The position numbers and the translations under genes are program-made. A stretch of 64,000 nt of DNA from JBDHWG01 sp046328505 (GTDB lineage Bacteria; Chloroflexota; Anaerolineae; Epilineales; JAHCIE01): assembly GCA_046328505.1 (NCBI GenBank), contig JAXLWL010000004.1, forward strand, positions 124,001-188,000, given 5' to 3'. Every line of letters starts with the position of its first letter. Within the stretch, counting starts at the first letter, position 1. A model generated the notes under the pieces. It searched no databases and was not told the DNA's origin. It worked only from the letters and a program-made list of their open reading frames with translations. This document shows, piece after piece, positions 16,519 through 24,781 of the stretch.

Positions 16519-17442
16519 GTGGATATGCGACGCTATCGCTTCTATCAATTGGATGTGTTCACGGCGCAGCCGTTCGGCGGCAATCCCCTCGCCGTCTTCG
16601 TGGATGCTGAGGGGCTGAGTGACGCCGAGATGCAGTCGATCGCCAAGGAGATGAACCTGAGCGAGACGACCTTCGTCCTGCCGCCGACCGACCCGAAGGC
16701 CGACGTGCGCGTGCGCATCTTCACGCCGGGGTTCGAGCTACCTCTGGCGGGCCACCCGGTCGTTGGAACGCACTGGCTGCTGGCGGAACTAGGGCGCTAT
16801 CGGCTGGCTGAGCCGACAACGCGCGTCTGGGGCCAGCTCGGCGTAGGGACGCTGCCGGTGGATTTGAGCGTCGAAGGCGGGCGTGTGACGCGGGTCACGA
16901 TGACGCAAGCGAAGCCCCAGTTCATGGCCGAAGTCGACGACGTTGGCCCGCTCGCCGCGGCCCTTGGCCTCACCGCCGCCGACATGACCGTGCCGAACCT
17001 CAAGCCACAGATCGTCTCCACCGGGGCCGTGCAATTGATGGCTCCCGTCGCCTCACTGGACGCGATGCAACGGATTAGCGTCAACACGCAGGCGCTGGAA
17101 ACGGTCCTCGACGGCCTGGGCACGTTCCTCGTGATGCCGTTCACGTTCGAGACGGTGTCACCGGCGGCGGCGGTCCATACCCGCGGCTTCCCGATCCACA
17201 TGGGTATCCCGGAGGACGCGGCCACGGGCAGCGCGACCGGCGGCCTCGGCGCGTACCTGGTGCAGCACGGCGCTCTGCCGCGCGATGGCTCTCTGACGCG
17301 CTTCGTGACGGAGCAGGGGCTGGAGATGGGCCGACCGAGCACGCTGTACGTCGAGGTCGACGGGGCGCCGGGCGCTGTCGAGACGGTGCGCGTCGGCGGC
17401 ACGGCGATCACGGTCATCGAGGCCGAGCTGCGCCTGCCGTAA
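16519..17442 (+). CDS. PhzF-family isomerase/epimerase
   Basis: 307 residues from GTG 16519; an ATG at 16525 with GAGAGGTGG upstream is equally good. FTAQPFGGNPLAVF and MNLSETTFVLPP (catalytic Glu) open the first domain, GFELPLAGHPVVGTHW is the family signature, and GIPEDAATGSATGGLGAYL the second-domain counterpart. Family members isomerise or epimerise small carboxylic acids, including amino acids such as diaminopimelate relatives and trans-2,3-dihydro-3-hydroxyanthranilate. Its role between LysZ and LysJ is unknown. Confidence 0.88.
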   Translation: MDMRRYRFYQLDVFTAQPFGGNPLAVFVDAEGLSDAEMQSIAKEMNLSETTFVLPPTDPKADVRVRIFTPGFELPLAGHPVVGTHWLLAELGRYRLAEPTTRVWGQLGVGTLPVDLSVEGGRVTRVTMTQAKPQFMAEVDDVGPLAAALGLTAADMTVPNLKPQIVSTGAVQLMAPVASLDAMQRISVNTQALETVLDGLGTFLVMPFTFETVSPAAAVHTRGFPIHMGIPEDAATGSATGGLGAYLVQHGALPRDGSLTRFVTEQGLEMGRPSTLYVEVDGAPGAVETVRVGGTAITVIEAELRLP

Positions 17443-17457
17443 GAAGGAGGAGGCATC

Positions 17458-17655
17458 ATGCCCGCGCCAACGAGTGTGCTCGAGGAGTTGCGTACCGAGG
17501 ATGGGACGCTGTATCAGCTCACGTACTCGCCGGGTAGCCTCGCGCCGTGGCGGTTGGTCATCGACGGCGTCCAGGAGCGTAGCTACGACAGCTTCTCCGA
17601 CGCGATGTACGACTGGCGGGCGCTGGTTCGAGAGTTGTCTGAGGGCAACGCGTAA
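17458..17655 (+). CDS. Small protein of unknown function in the lysine operon
   Basis: 65 residues, no family recognised. AAGGAGGAGG lies 5 nt before the ATG, one of the best ribosome sites in the window, so it is probably real. The sequence suggests a small beta-rich domain (GTLYQLTYSPGSL, WRLVIDG) followed by a helix (SDAMYDWRALVREL). No membrane segment or cysteine. Sits between PhzF and lysJ. Confidence 0.65.
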   Translation: MPAPTSVLEELRTEDGTLYQLTYSPGSLAPWRLVIDGVQERSYDSFSDAMYDWRALVRELSEGNA

Positions 17656-17724
17656 CCGTCGTTTCCCCAACAAGGGGTTGGGAACGCAAAGGCGGAGAGA
17701 TGCAAGGGCGGGAGGAGGAACGAT

Positions 17725-18918
17725 ATGAGTGACTTGACGTCTGCCGAGATCATGGGGCTGGAGGACGCGCACACGTCCGGGCTGTACACCAAGCGGCCCA
17801 TCGCCATCGTACGTGGCGAGGGCGCGCGGCTGTGGGATGCCGATGGGCGGATGTATATCGACTGCGTCGGCGGGCAAGGCTCGGCCAACGTCGGCCACGC
17901 CAACCCCCACGTCGCCGACGCCATCGCCGAGCAGGCGCGCCGCCTGGTGTCCTGCACCGAGATATTCTACAACGACCAGCGCGCTCTGCTCTTGCAGCGT
18001 CTCACACAGATCGCGCCGAACGGCATGGACCGCGCCTTCCTGTGTAACTCCGGCGCCGAGGCTATCGAGGGTGCTATAAAGTTCGCGCGCATGACGACCG
18101 GCCGAACGGGCATTGTCGCGACGATGCGCGGCTTCCACGGTCGAACGATGGGCGCTCTCTCGGCGACCTGGGAGAAGAAGTACCGCGAGCCGTTCCAACC
18201 GCTCGTGCCCGGCTTCAGCCACGTCCCGTACAACGACATGGACAAGCTCGCCGCTGCGATCACCGACGAAACGGCCGCCGTGCTGGTTGAGCCGGTGCAG
18301 GGCGAGGGCGGCGTACGCCCCGCCGCGCCGGGCTACCTCGAAGGCGTGGCCGAGCTGTGCCGCGAGCGCGGGGCGCTGCTCATCGCCGACGAGATTCAGA
18401 CCGGCTTCGGGCGCACGGGGCGTATGTTCGCCGTCGAGCACAGCGGCGTCACGCCGGACCTGATGTGCCTCGCCAAGTCTGTCGCCGGCGGGATGCCCAT
18501 GGGCGCGGTGCTCCTCGGGCCGCGCGTCGGCAAGCTTGAGCCGCTAACCCACGGCACGACCTTTGGCGGCAACCCCCTTGCCTGCGCCGCTGCGCTCGCC
18601 GCCATCGACTACATCGTCGCGTGCGATTTGCCCGCCCGCTCGGCGAGCCTCGGCGCCCACGCCGTGGAGCGTCTGCGCGCCATCGACGCGCCGGAGGTGC
18701 GCGAGGTGCGCGGGCTGGGGCTGATGCTCGGCGTGGAGCTGCGGCACAAGGTGACGCCAGTCCTCCAGGCGCTCATGGCGCGCGGCGTGCTCGCGCTGCC
18801 GGCCGGGCCGACGGTGCTGCGCCTCCTGCCGCCGCTGGTCATCGAGCCGGATGAGCTGGACACGGCGCTGGACGCCATCGAGGCGGTGCTGGCAGAGGTC
18901 GTGGAGCCGACCCCATGA
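17725..18918 (+). CDS. lysJ: LysW-gamma-lysine aminotransferase LysJ
   Basis: 397 residues, class-III PLP aminotransferase of the ArgD/acetylornithine type; converts the carrier-bound semialdehyde to LysW-lysine with glutamate. NSGAEAIEGAIKFAR binds the phosphate, ADEIQTGFGRTG holds the PLP aspartate, CLAKSVAGG the Schiff-base lysine, and THGTTFGGNPLACAAA closes the site. RBS GGAGGAGG. Overlaps lysK by 4 nt (ATGA). Confidence 0.92.
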   Translation: MSDLTSAEIMGLEDAHTSGLYTKRPIAIVRGEGARLWDADGRMYIDCVGGQGSANVGHANPHVADAIAEQARRLVSCTEIFYNDQRALLLQRLTQIAPNGMDRAFLCNSGAEAIEGAIKFARMTTGRTGIVATMRGFHGRTMGALSATWEKKYREPFQPLVPGFSHVPYNDMDKLAAAITDETAAVLVEPVQGEGGVRPAAPGYLEGVAELCRERGALLIADEIQTGFGRTGRMFAVEHSGVTPDLMCLAKSVAGGMPMGAVLLGPRVGKLEPLTHGTTFGGNPLACAAALAAIDYIVACDLPARSASLGAHAVERLRAIDAPEVREVRGLGLMLGVELRHKVTPVLQALMARGVLALPAGPTVLRLLPPLVIEPDELDTALDAIEAVLAEVVEPTP

Positions 18919-19982
18919 GCGTTCTCCTCTCCGACGCCGACGCGATCGACCTGCTGGAGGTTCTGGTTCGTGTTCAGAGTCTATCGACCCAGGAAGAAGC
19001 CGCGGTGCGCTGGCTGGTCGAGCGCATGGCGGGCCTGGGTATGCGCGCCGAGCGCGACGAGGCGGGCAACGCCGTCGGCGTGATCGGCGAGGGGCCGCGC
19101 CAGGTCGTTTTGCTCGGGCACATCGACACGGTGCCGGGCGTCGTGCCGGTGCGGCGCGAGAAAGGCGCTCTATATGGGCGCGGGAGCGTCGACGCCAAAG
19201 GGCCGTTGGCGGCATTCGTGTGCGCCGCGGCGCGAGCCACTATTCCCGAGGGCTGGCAGGTCGTCGTGATCGGCGCGGTCGAGGAGGAATGGGCAACGTC
19301 GAAGGGCGCCCACTACGCCGCGACGCTCTACCGGCCGGAGTGGTGTGTCATCGGCGAGCCGAGCGGCTGGGACCGCATCACGTTGGGCTACAAAGGCCGC
19401 TTGCTCGCTCACTACAGCCTGCGGCAGCCGGGCGCGCACTCGGCAGGTCAGGCTCCCAGCGCGGCCGAGCAGGCGGTGGCGTTCTGGAACCGTGTCGTCG
19501 CAGCGTGCGCCGAGATGAGCGCGGGGCAGCAGCGCGCCTTCGACCAGGTCACGCCGGGACTCCGCACGATCAATGCGGGCAGCGATGGGTTGTACGAGAG
19601 CGCGGAGATGGTGATTGGCTTTCGGCTGCCGCCCGGCATCGCGCCCCAGGACGTCGAAGCGCGGGTGGCGGCGCTGGCAGAGGCCGCAGACGTGCGCTTC
19701 ACCGGCCACGAGACCGCGTACCGCGCCGAGAAGAACACCGAGCTCGCGCGGGCTTTTCTGCGCGCTATTCGCGCGGAGGGCGGCGCGCCCGCGTTCAAGG
19801 TCAAGACGGGGACATCGGACATGAACGTGGTGGCGCCGGTGTGGCAATGCCCCATCGTCGCCTATGGCCCCGGCGACTCGGCCCTGGACCACACACCCGA
19901 CGAGCACGTGCCGATCGAGGATTTCCACAGGGCCGTGCGCGTTCTTACTGATGTCTTGAGCGACTTACCCGCGAGCGCCTAA
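18915..19982 (+). CDS. lysK: LysW-lysine hydrolase LysK
   Basis: 355 residues, M20 metallopeptidase that releases lysine from LysW in the last step. Metal ligands are visible in order: GHIDTVPG (His, Asp), GRGSVDAKGP (bridging Asp), GAVEEE (catalytic Glu pair), GEPS, and the C-terminal LDHTPDEHVP (His). Arg and Lys carrier hydrolases are alike, but linkage to LysJ in this operon is decisive. Last gene of the operon; no terminator is evident before the repeat region. Confidence 0.92.
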   Translation: MSVLLSDADAIDLLEVLVRVQSLSTQEEAAVRWLVERMAGLGMRAERDEAGNAVGVIGEGPRQVVLLGHIDTVPGVVPVRREKGALYGRGSVDAKGPLAAFVCAAARATIPEGWQVVVIGAVEEEWATSKGAHYAATLYRPEWCVIGEPSGWDRITLGYKGRLLAHYSLRQPGAHSAGQAPSAAEQAVAFWNRVVAACAEMSAGQQRAFDQVTPGLRTINAGSDGLYESAEMVIGFRLPPGIAPQDVEARVAALAEAADVRFTGHETAYRAEKNTELARAFLRAIRAEGGAPAFKVKTGTSDMNVVAPVWQCPIVAYGPGDSALDHTPDEHVPIEDFHRAVRVLTDVLSDLPASA

Positions 19983-20017
19983 TACCAGATGGTAAAGCAA
20001 GGCGTGCATGAACAATG

Positions 20018-20275
20018 TGTCGCCCTGAGACCTCCATGCCTACGATGGCACGCGCCAGCACGAGAACACCGCCATCCTGTCATTGCGAGCGGAGCGAAGC
20101 AATCTCCCGCCCTTGTCAAAGGCAGTCTGCACCGCTACAGGGTTGCTGTCAGCCACTGCGAGATTGCTTCGTCGCGCTGACGCGCTCCTCGCAATGACAG
20201 TAGTGTGTGTTCTGAGCAGCGCAGCCAAGGGCCCCAGCCAGTGCCCGGGATGCTTCGCCGTGCTCAGCATGACAG
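20018..20275. repeat. Composite GTCATTGCGAGC repeat after lysK
   Basis: Fills most of the 368-nt gap. The lead segment keeps a hairpin core TGCCtacgatGGCA, different in sequence from the copies at 11355 and 29618 but similar in shape. GTCATTGCGAGC...GAAGCAATC and the inverted ATTGCTTCGTCGCGCTGACG...CGCAATGACA follow, then a second element ending GATGCTTCGCCGTGCTCAGCATGACA. Confidence 0.8.
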
Positions 20276-20350
20276 CATTGCCCTCTCGTCCATGTACAGT
20301 CACCAGCGCCAATTGGTAGAGTGACTCGCTGTGAGTCGGAGATAACACTC

Positions 20351-20821
20351 GTGATCGCAAAAACCTTAGCCGGCGCCCGATATGTATTCCTCATTGCCGT
20401 CATCAGCACGCTGATCCTGGCCCTCGGCCTGTTCATCTACGGAGCCGTGGCCGCCGGCTCTGTGTTGTGGCAGGCGCTGGATTTCCGCGACTTCGCGCGC
20501 AAGGAAGCGAAGGATGTGGTGGTCGCCGCCATCGAGGTGATTGACCTGTTCCTCATAGCGACCGTCGCCTACATCACGGGTCTCGGCCTGTACGAGCTAT
20601 TCGTTGACGACAAGCTAGAGCTGCCGGGCTGGCTGCAGATCCATTCCCTGGACGACCTGAAGAGCCGCCTTATCGGCGTGCTCGTCGTCGTCATCGCGAT
20701 CAGCTACCTTGGCTTCATCGCTACCTGGAAGGGCGGCGATTGGGCGCCCCTGGCGTTCGGTGGCGGTGCCGCGCTGATTATCGCGGCTCTGACTTTCTTC
20801 ATCTGGAAATCTCACGACTAA
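20351..20821 (+). CDS. UPF0114 (YqhA-like) membrane protein
   Basis: 156 residues from GTG 20351, chosen over an upstream GTG (20321) because GGAG lies about 8 nt before it and the upstream codons are atypical. Four hydrophobic segments; the order VFLIAVISTLILALGLFIYGA, EVIDLFLIATVAYITGLGLYELF and the last helix match the UPF0114/YqhA family of inner-membrane proteins with no firm function. Confidence 0.8.
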   Translation: MIAKTLAGARYVFLIAVISTLILALGLFIYGAVAAGSVLWQALDFRDFARKEAKDVVVAAIEVIDLFLIATVAYITGLGLYELFVDDKLELPGWLQIHSLDDLKSRLIGVLVVVIAISYLGFIATWKGGDWAPLAFGGGAALIIAALTFFIWKSHD

Positions 20822-21073
20822 AATCCCCCTTTTTCGTCCGAGAAGCAACAATCCGGTAACATGCGTGGGGTATGATAGCTTTGACGAGTGGGACCAGAAG
20901 CACGCGGGCATTCCGAGCGGACCCAGTATGGTTAGTTGACTTGTGATGCCTATCCTTAGCGGGAGTTAGACCTCTACGGAATGCCTGCGCCCACTCCCCT
21001 CTCGTCTCTTGCCAGGCGTTTGTTCGAAAAGTGTTTACATCTCGGGTTGGGGTCACTCCTCCTCCCACCCGCC

Positions 21074-21106
21074 GGCGCCTGCTCGGAGGCAGCACGAGCA
21101 GGCGCC
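21074..21106. terminator. Strong hairpin upstream of the small ORF at 21160
   Basis: A perfect 12-bp stem (GGCGCCTGCTCG with CGAGCAGGCGCC) and 9-nt loop, followed by CCCTTTCATTG. The 20822-21159 gap holds nothing else I can support. It may end the UPF0114 transcript or regulate the small ORF 54 nt downstream. Confidence 0.5.
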
Positions 21107-21159
21107 ACCCTTTCATTGTAGGACATTGATGCGCCGAGGAGATAGCAGGGAGGCGCGCT

Positions 21160-21354
21160 GTGGATGAACGGAATGTGTTGATGCAAGCTCTGCTCGATTT
21201 AGAGGGCGAGGGAACGACGGTGATATTCTACCATAACCTCGAAGCAGTTCTGACGCTCTTGGATGAGATGCAGGAACCGCCGTCGGCGGCCGCTATTCTC
21301 GCGCTGCGCGCTCAGCAGCGCCGCGACGCGGGTGCGGCCGGCGATACCGGCTGA
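21160..21354 (+). CDS. Small hypothetical protein
   Basis: 64 residues from GTG 21160, or two codons shorter from... the adjacent ATG at 21163. Acidic, helical in outlook (MQALLDLEGEGTTVIFYHNLEAVLTLLDEM), no family recognised. Ribosome site is weak. The tight bracketing by two strong hairpins is the main reason to keep it. Confidence 0.4.
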   Translation: MDERNVLMQALLDLEGEGTTVIFYHNLEAVLTLLDEMQEPPSAAAILALRAQQRRDAGAAGDTG

Positions 21355-21385
21355 TAGCAGCAACACGATAGGGTCGCGGAAATAG

Positions 21386-21433
21386 TATCGGCGCGCTTCA
21401 GTGGGCTCAGGGACCCACCGAAGCGCGCCGATA
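21386..21433. terminator. Long hairpin after the small ORF
   Basis: A 14-bp outer stem (TATCGGCGCGCTTC with GAAGCGCGCCGATA) and 5-bp inner stem GTGGG/CCCAC around an 8-nt loop, followed by CATTTTG. Likely a terminator for the small ORF 31 nt upstream. Confidence 0.65.
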
Positions 21434-21469
21434 CATTTTGTGTCGCCGCGACAGCGACACGGCTAGTCT

Positions 21470-21652
21470 GTCATTGCAAGATCACCATGCCATATGGTGG
21501 CCCGCGCCGAACTAAGAACACCGTCAAGCTGTCATTGCGAGCGTAGCGAAGCAATCCCCCGCTCTGGTTCACGAGTGTCTCAGTGGCAACGGCGAGTCTT
21601 TCATCTGCCGGGCGGCTGCTTCGTCGGGCTGTCGCCCTCCTCGCAGCGACAC
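21470..21652. repeat. Composite GTCATTGCGAGC repeat before the CheB-CheR kinase gene
   Basis: Same order of parts as at 11355 and 29618: lead segment with CATGCCATATGG, then GTCATTGCGAGCGTAGCGAAG, a variable middle and a diverged inverted arm ending CTCCTCGCAGCGACA. No gene lies in 21355-21731. Confidence 0.75.
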
Positions 21653-21731
21653 CGAAGCCTTTATTTTGAGCAGCCCGCTGCCGCCTACCGCGCATCCTCA
21701 CGGATGGGGGTCTGGTGAGCCTCGCCAGCAC

Positions 21732-24700
21732 TCAAGTGCCAGGCTCGATAGACGAAGCGCCGTGAAGCGGCAGACGCACGGTAAAGGTCGTGCCCTTGCC
21801 GGCCTTGGAAGCGACGGCGACCGTGCCGCCGTGGGCTTCCGTCAACTGCTTGACCAGGTACAGACCCAGGCCGAGGCCGCCGGTCTGGTCGGCACCCTGC
21901 CGCGTGACCTGGTAGTAGCGCGAGAACACGTGGGGCAGCGCCTCTGGCGCGATGCCTGCGCCGTGGTCCTGCACCTTCAGTTCGGCCTCCTTCTCTACCT
22001 GCCGCAGGCTAACATCGATGGTCTCTGTGTTCGGCGCGTAGTTGATCGCATTCGCGATCAGGTTGGCCACGATCTGGCGCAGGCGCAGCGCGTCGCCCAC
22101 CACGGGCACCGGCTGCCTGGGCTTTCTCAGGCGGATCGTTTGCCCCGTGGTAAGCGGCGTCATCGTTTCGACGGCATCCATCACCACCCGCCGAAGGTCG
22201 AGCGGCTCCGCGTTGAGACGCAGCTTGTCGCTCTGGACGCGCGTAATGTCCGACAGGTCATCGACAAGGGCATTGAGCTCCATCGCTGCCTTCATCGCGC
22301 CGTTTACCTGCTGGCGCACGCGGCCGTCGACTTCAATGCCCTCTAGCTGCCTGGTCAACGCACCGAGATTGGCGCGCAGGGACGTCAGTGGTGTGCGCAG
22401 CTCGTGGCTCGCCAGGGCGAGGAACTGGTCCTGGAGGCGCCGCAGGCTGCGATCGGTGATGTCGCGGATGACGACGACACCCCACTCGACGTTGCTCTGC
22501 GGGTCGCGCACCGGCTGTCCGTTGGCCTCGAAGTAGCGTAGCGAGCCGTCCTCGCCGCGCATGGTAAACTCCGTGTTGAACGCTTCTCCGCGGGCTGCGC
22601 GCTGCTGCGGCGTCTGCTCCGCCGACAGAGCCTGGCCCTGCTCGTCGAGCGGCACGAGCTCACCGCCGCCAAACATAGTTTGATACGCCGCGTTAGTCAG
22701 GGCAGCTCGTCCATCGCGGCCGACGACAAGGACGGCGTCACCGATGCTGGTCAGGATGGCGGCCAGCCGCATGCGCTCGGTCTCGCTCGTGCGCCGTTGA
22801 TTCTCCAGGCGAATCGTGAGGTCCTGCAGCTCAGTGCTGCGCGCCTGAAGGTCGTCATTCGTCGTGTTCAGCTCTTCGACGGTTGCCTGCAGCTCCTCGT
22901 TGAGCGTCTCTAGCTCTTCGTTAGTCGCCTGCAGCTCCTCGTTGAGCGTCTCGATCTCTTCCGTCGCCGCCTGTGTTTCCTCGCCGGAGATGAGGAGCTC
23001 CTCGTTGGCGCTGCGTAGCTCCACGCAGTTACGCAGCGGTGTCAGCGGAACGTGCTGCACGAGGTGGATGAAATCCTCGCCAATCGCCGAGGTGTGGATG
23101 CCGAGTAGACGGCGGGCGGTGTTGTTGATGGTCACAATATCGTAGCGGCGATCGAGGACGACGACGCCGACGGGGAGGCGCTGGATGAGACCCTCCGCTC
23201 GCTCGGTCCCGCTGCGCGCACGCTGCATTTCGCGCTGCAGGCGGGCGAGCGACGAATCCGTGCCTACCCAACGCCGCTGTGGAGTCTGGCGCTGGGGTGT
23301 CGGGACGCTGTCCTTGATGCGCGCCGGGGGAATGAGGACGCGGTCGCCGACGCGACGGTACACTTTCAGCCGCGGCTGCTCAAGCGCGAAGAAGTCGGCG
23401 AGGGGTGTCACGGTCTCGGCCTTGCCCAGCACGAGGTAGCCGCCGTCGCGCAAGGAGAAGGCGAATAGCTGTAGGGCGCGGCGTTGCAGCTCGGTGGTAA
23501 AGTAGATGAGCACGTTGCGGCACAACGCCATGTCGATGCGCGGGAAAGGCGCGCGTTGGCCCAGGTCGTGCTGGCCGAAGACAACCATGCCGCGCACGAC
23601 TTTGTTTACCTCGAACGCGCCATTCAGCGGGGTGAAGTAGCGCTCGATCATGTCAGGAGGCATCTCGCTGAGCGCAGACGCCGGGTAGACGCCACGCCGC
23701 GCGAATGAAATCGCCTCGCCATCCAGGTCGGTCGCAAAGATGCGGACGCTCACCCCCATATCGGTGTTTTGGGACAACAGCTCCGAGACGAGGATGGCAA
23801 GAGAATACGCTTCCTCGCCCGTGGCGCAGCCGGCCGACCAGATGCGCAGCTCCTTCGATCCCTCCGCTTCGCGAATCAACTGCGGCAGCAGCTCGTCGCG
23901 CAGGTAGCTGAACAGCTCCGGATCGCGGAAGAACTCGGTGACCTTAATGAGGAAGCTGTTGACGAGGCGCTGGTACTCGTCGGGGTTGCGCTGCAAGAAG
24001 CGGATGTAATTGGACAGGTTCTCGGTACCGGTGGCGGCGATGCGGCGCTGGAGGCGGCGCATAATGGTCGGGAGTTTGTAGCTGCCGAAATCGATGCCGC
24101 TCTGCTCGCGCAGGTTCTCCAGGAAGGCGCGCAGATGCCGGTCGACCTCGGCGCGCGGCGCGGTCATCGCGCCTGTGGAGAGATCGCGCAGAATCGGGCC
24201 AATGGCTTCCAGGTTGGCGACGATGTCGACCGTCGTCGGCGCCAGGGAGAGCGGCATGCTGGGGAAGCTCGCCGTCTCCGGGTTCTGGATGATGACCGTC
24301 CCGCCGGCGTTCTTGACCGCCCGCGCTCCTTCCGCGCCGTCGGAACCGGTGCCCGTCAGGATTACCGCGACCAGCGCCTCGCCGAAGGCCTCGGCGGCCG
24401 ACGTAAAGAGCAGGTCAATGGAAGGCTTGGCGACGGCGCGTGTACCCTCTTGCAGGATGATCTCGTGGTCGGTGATCTCGACGTCGCGGTTGGTTGGGAC
24501 GACGTAGACCGTGCCGCCGACGAGCTTCTCGCGGTCCTCCACCACACGTACAGGAAGAGGGCTGCGCGGGGCCAGAATCTCGGCCAGATGGCTCGGGCGC
24601 CGCGGGTCGAGGTGCTGCGCGATGACGATGGGTACGGAGAGGGCCGGCGGCACGTTCGAGAGTAGAATGCTCAGCGCCTCGATGCCGCCGGCCGAGGAGC

Positions 24701-24740
24701 CGATCACGACCAGTTGAGAGAGAGACGGAGTGTCGGCCAT
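21732..24740 (-). CDS. CheB-CheR-PAS-histidine kinase fusion
   Basis: 1002 residues in one chain. CheB methylesterase without receiver domain (about 8-190; VVIGSSAGGIEA, QHLDP, GTGSDGAEG), CheR methyltransferase (about 210-470; IWSAGCATGEEAYSLA binds SAM), a PAS-like segment (about 520-560), a coiled coil near 577-640 built on the 14-residue repeat TLNEELQATNEELE, a PAS domain (about 655-765), HisKA with SHELRTPL near 775, and HATPase (NAINYAP near 896, GGLGLGLYLVK near 953). Such fusions exist in many bacteria, but the signal is seldom known. No transmembrane segment, and no chemoreceptor or che genes nearby. Partner response regulator not found here. Confidence 0.92.
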   Translation of the reverse strand: MADTPSLSQLVVIGSSAGGIEALSILLSNVPPALSVPIVIAQHLDPRRPSHLAEILAPRSPLPVRVVEDREKLVGGTVYVVPTNRDVEITDHEIILQEGTRAVAKPSIDLLFTSAAEAFGEALVAVILTGTGSDGAEGARAVKNAGGTVIIQNPETASFPSMPLSLAPTTVDIVANLEAIGPILRDLSTGAMTAPRAEVDRHLRAFLENLREQSGIDFGSYKLPTIMRRLQRRIAATGTENLSNYIRFLQRNPDEYQRLVNSFLIKVTEFFRDPELFSYLRDELLPQLIREAEGSKELRIWSAGCATGEEAYSLAILVSELLSQNTDMGVSVRIFATDLDGEAISFARRGVYPASALSEMPPDMIERYFTPLNGAFEVNKVVRGMVVFGQHDLGQRAPFPRIDMALCRNVLIYFTTELQRRALQLFAFSLRDGGYLVLGKAETVTPLADFFALEQPRLKVYRRVGDRVLIPPARIKDSVPTPQRQTPQRRWVGTDSSLARLQREMQRARSGTERAEGLIQRLPVGVVVLDRRYDIVTINNTARRLLGIHTSAIGEDFIHLVQHVPLTPLRNCVELRSANEELLISGEETQAATEEIETLNEELQATNEELETLNEELQATVEELNTTNDDLQARSTELQDLTIRLENQRRTSETERMRLAAILTSIGDAVLVVGRDGRAALTNAAYQTMFGGGELVPLDEQGQALSAEQTPQQRAARGEAFNTEFTMRGEDGSLRYFEANGQPVRDPQSNVEWGVVVIRDITDRSLRRLQDQFLALASHELRTPLTSLRANLGALTRQLEGIEVDGRVRQQVNGAMKAAMELNALVDDLSDITRVQSDKLRLNAEPLDLRRVVMDAVETMTPLTTGQTIRLRKPRQPVPVVGDALRLRQIVANLIANAINYAPNTETIDVSLRQVEKEAELKVQDHGAGIAPEALPHVFSRYYQVTRQGADQTGGLGLGLYLVKQLTEAHGGTVAVASKAGKGTTFTVRLPLHGASSIEPGT

Positions 24741-24781
24741 AGACCAATCTCCACTAGTGAGTTCCAGGGATCGCAGAGCAA

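Noticed and set aside
20822..21159. Minus-strand frames in the gap after the UPF0114 gene
   Set aside because: They cross the 12-bp hairpin, have no ribosome site and no recognisable sequence.
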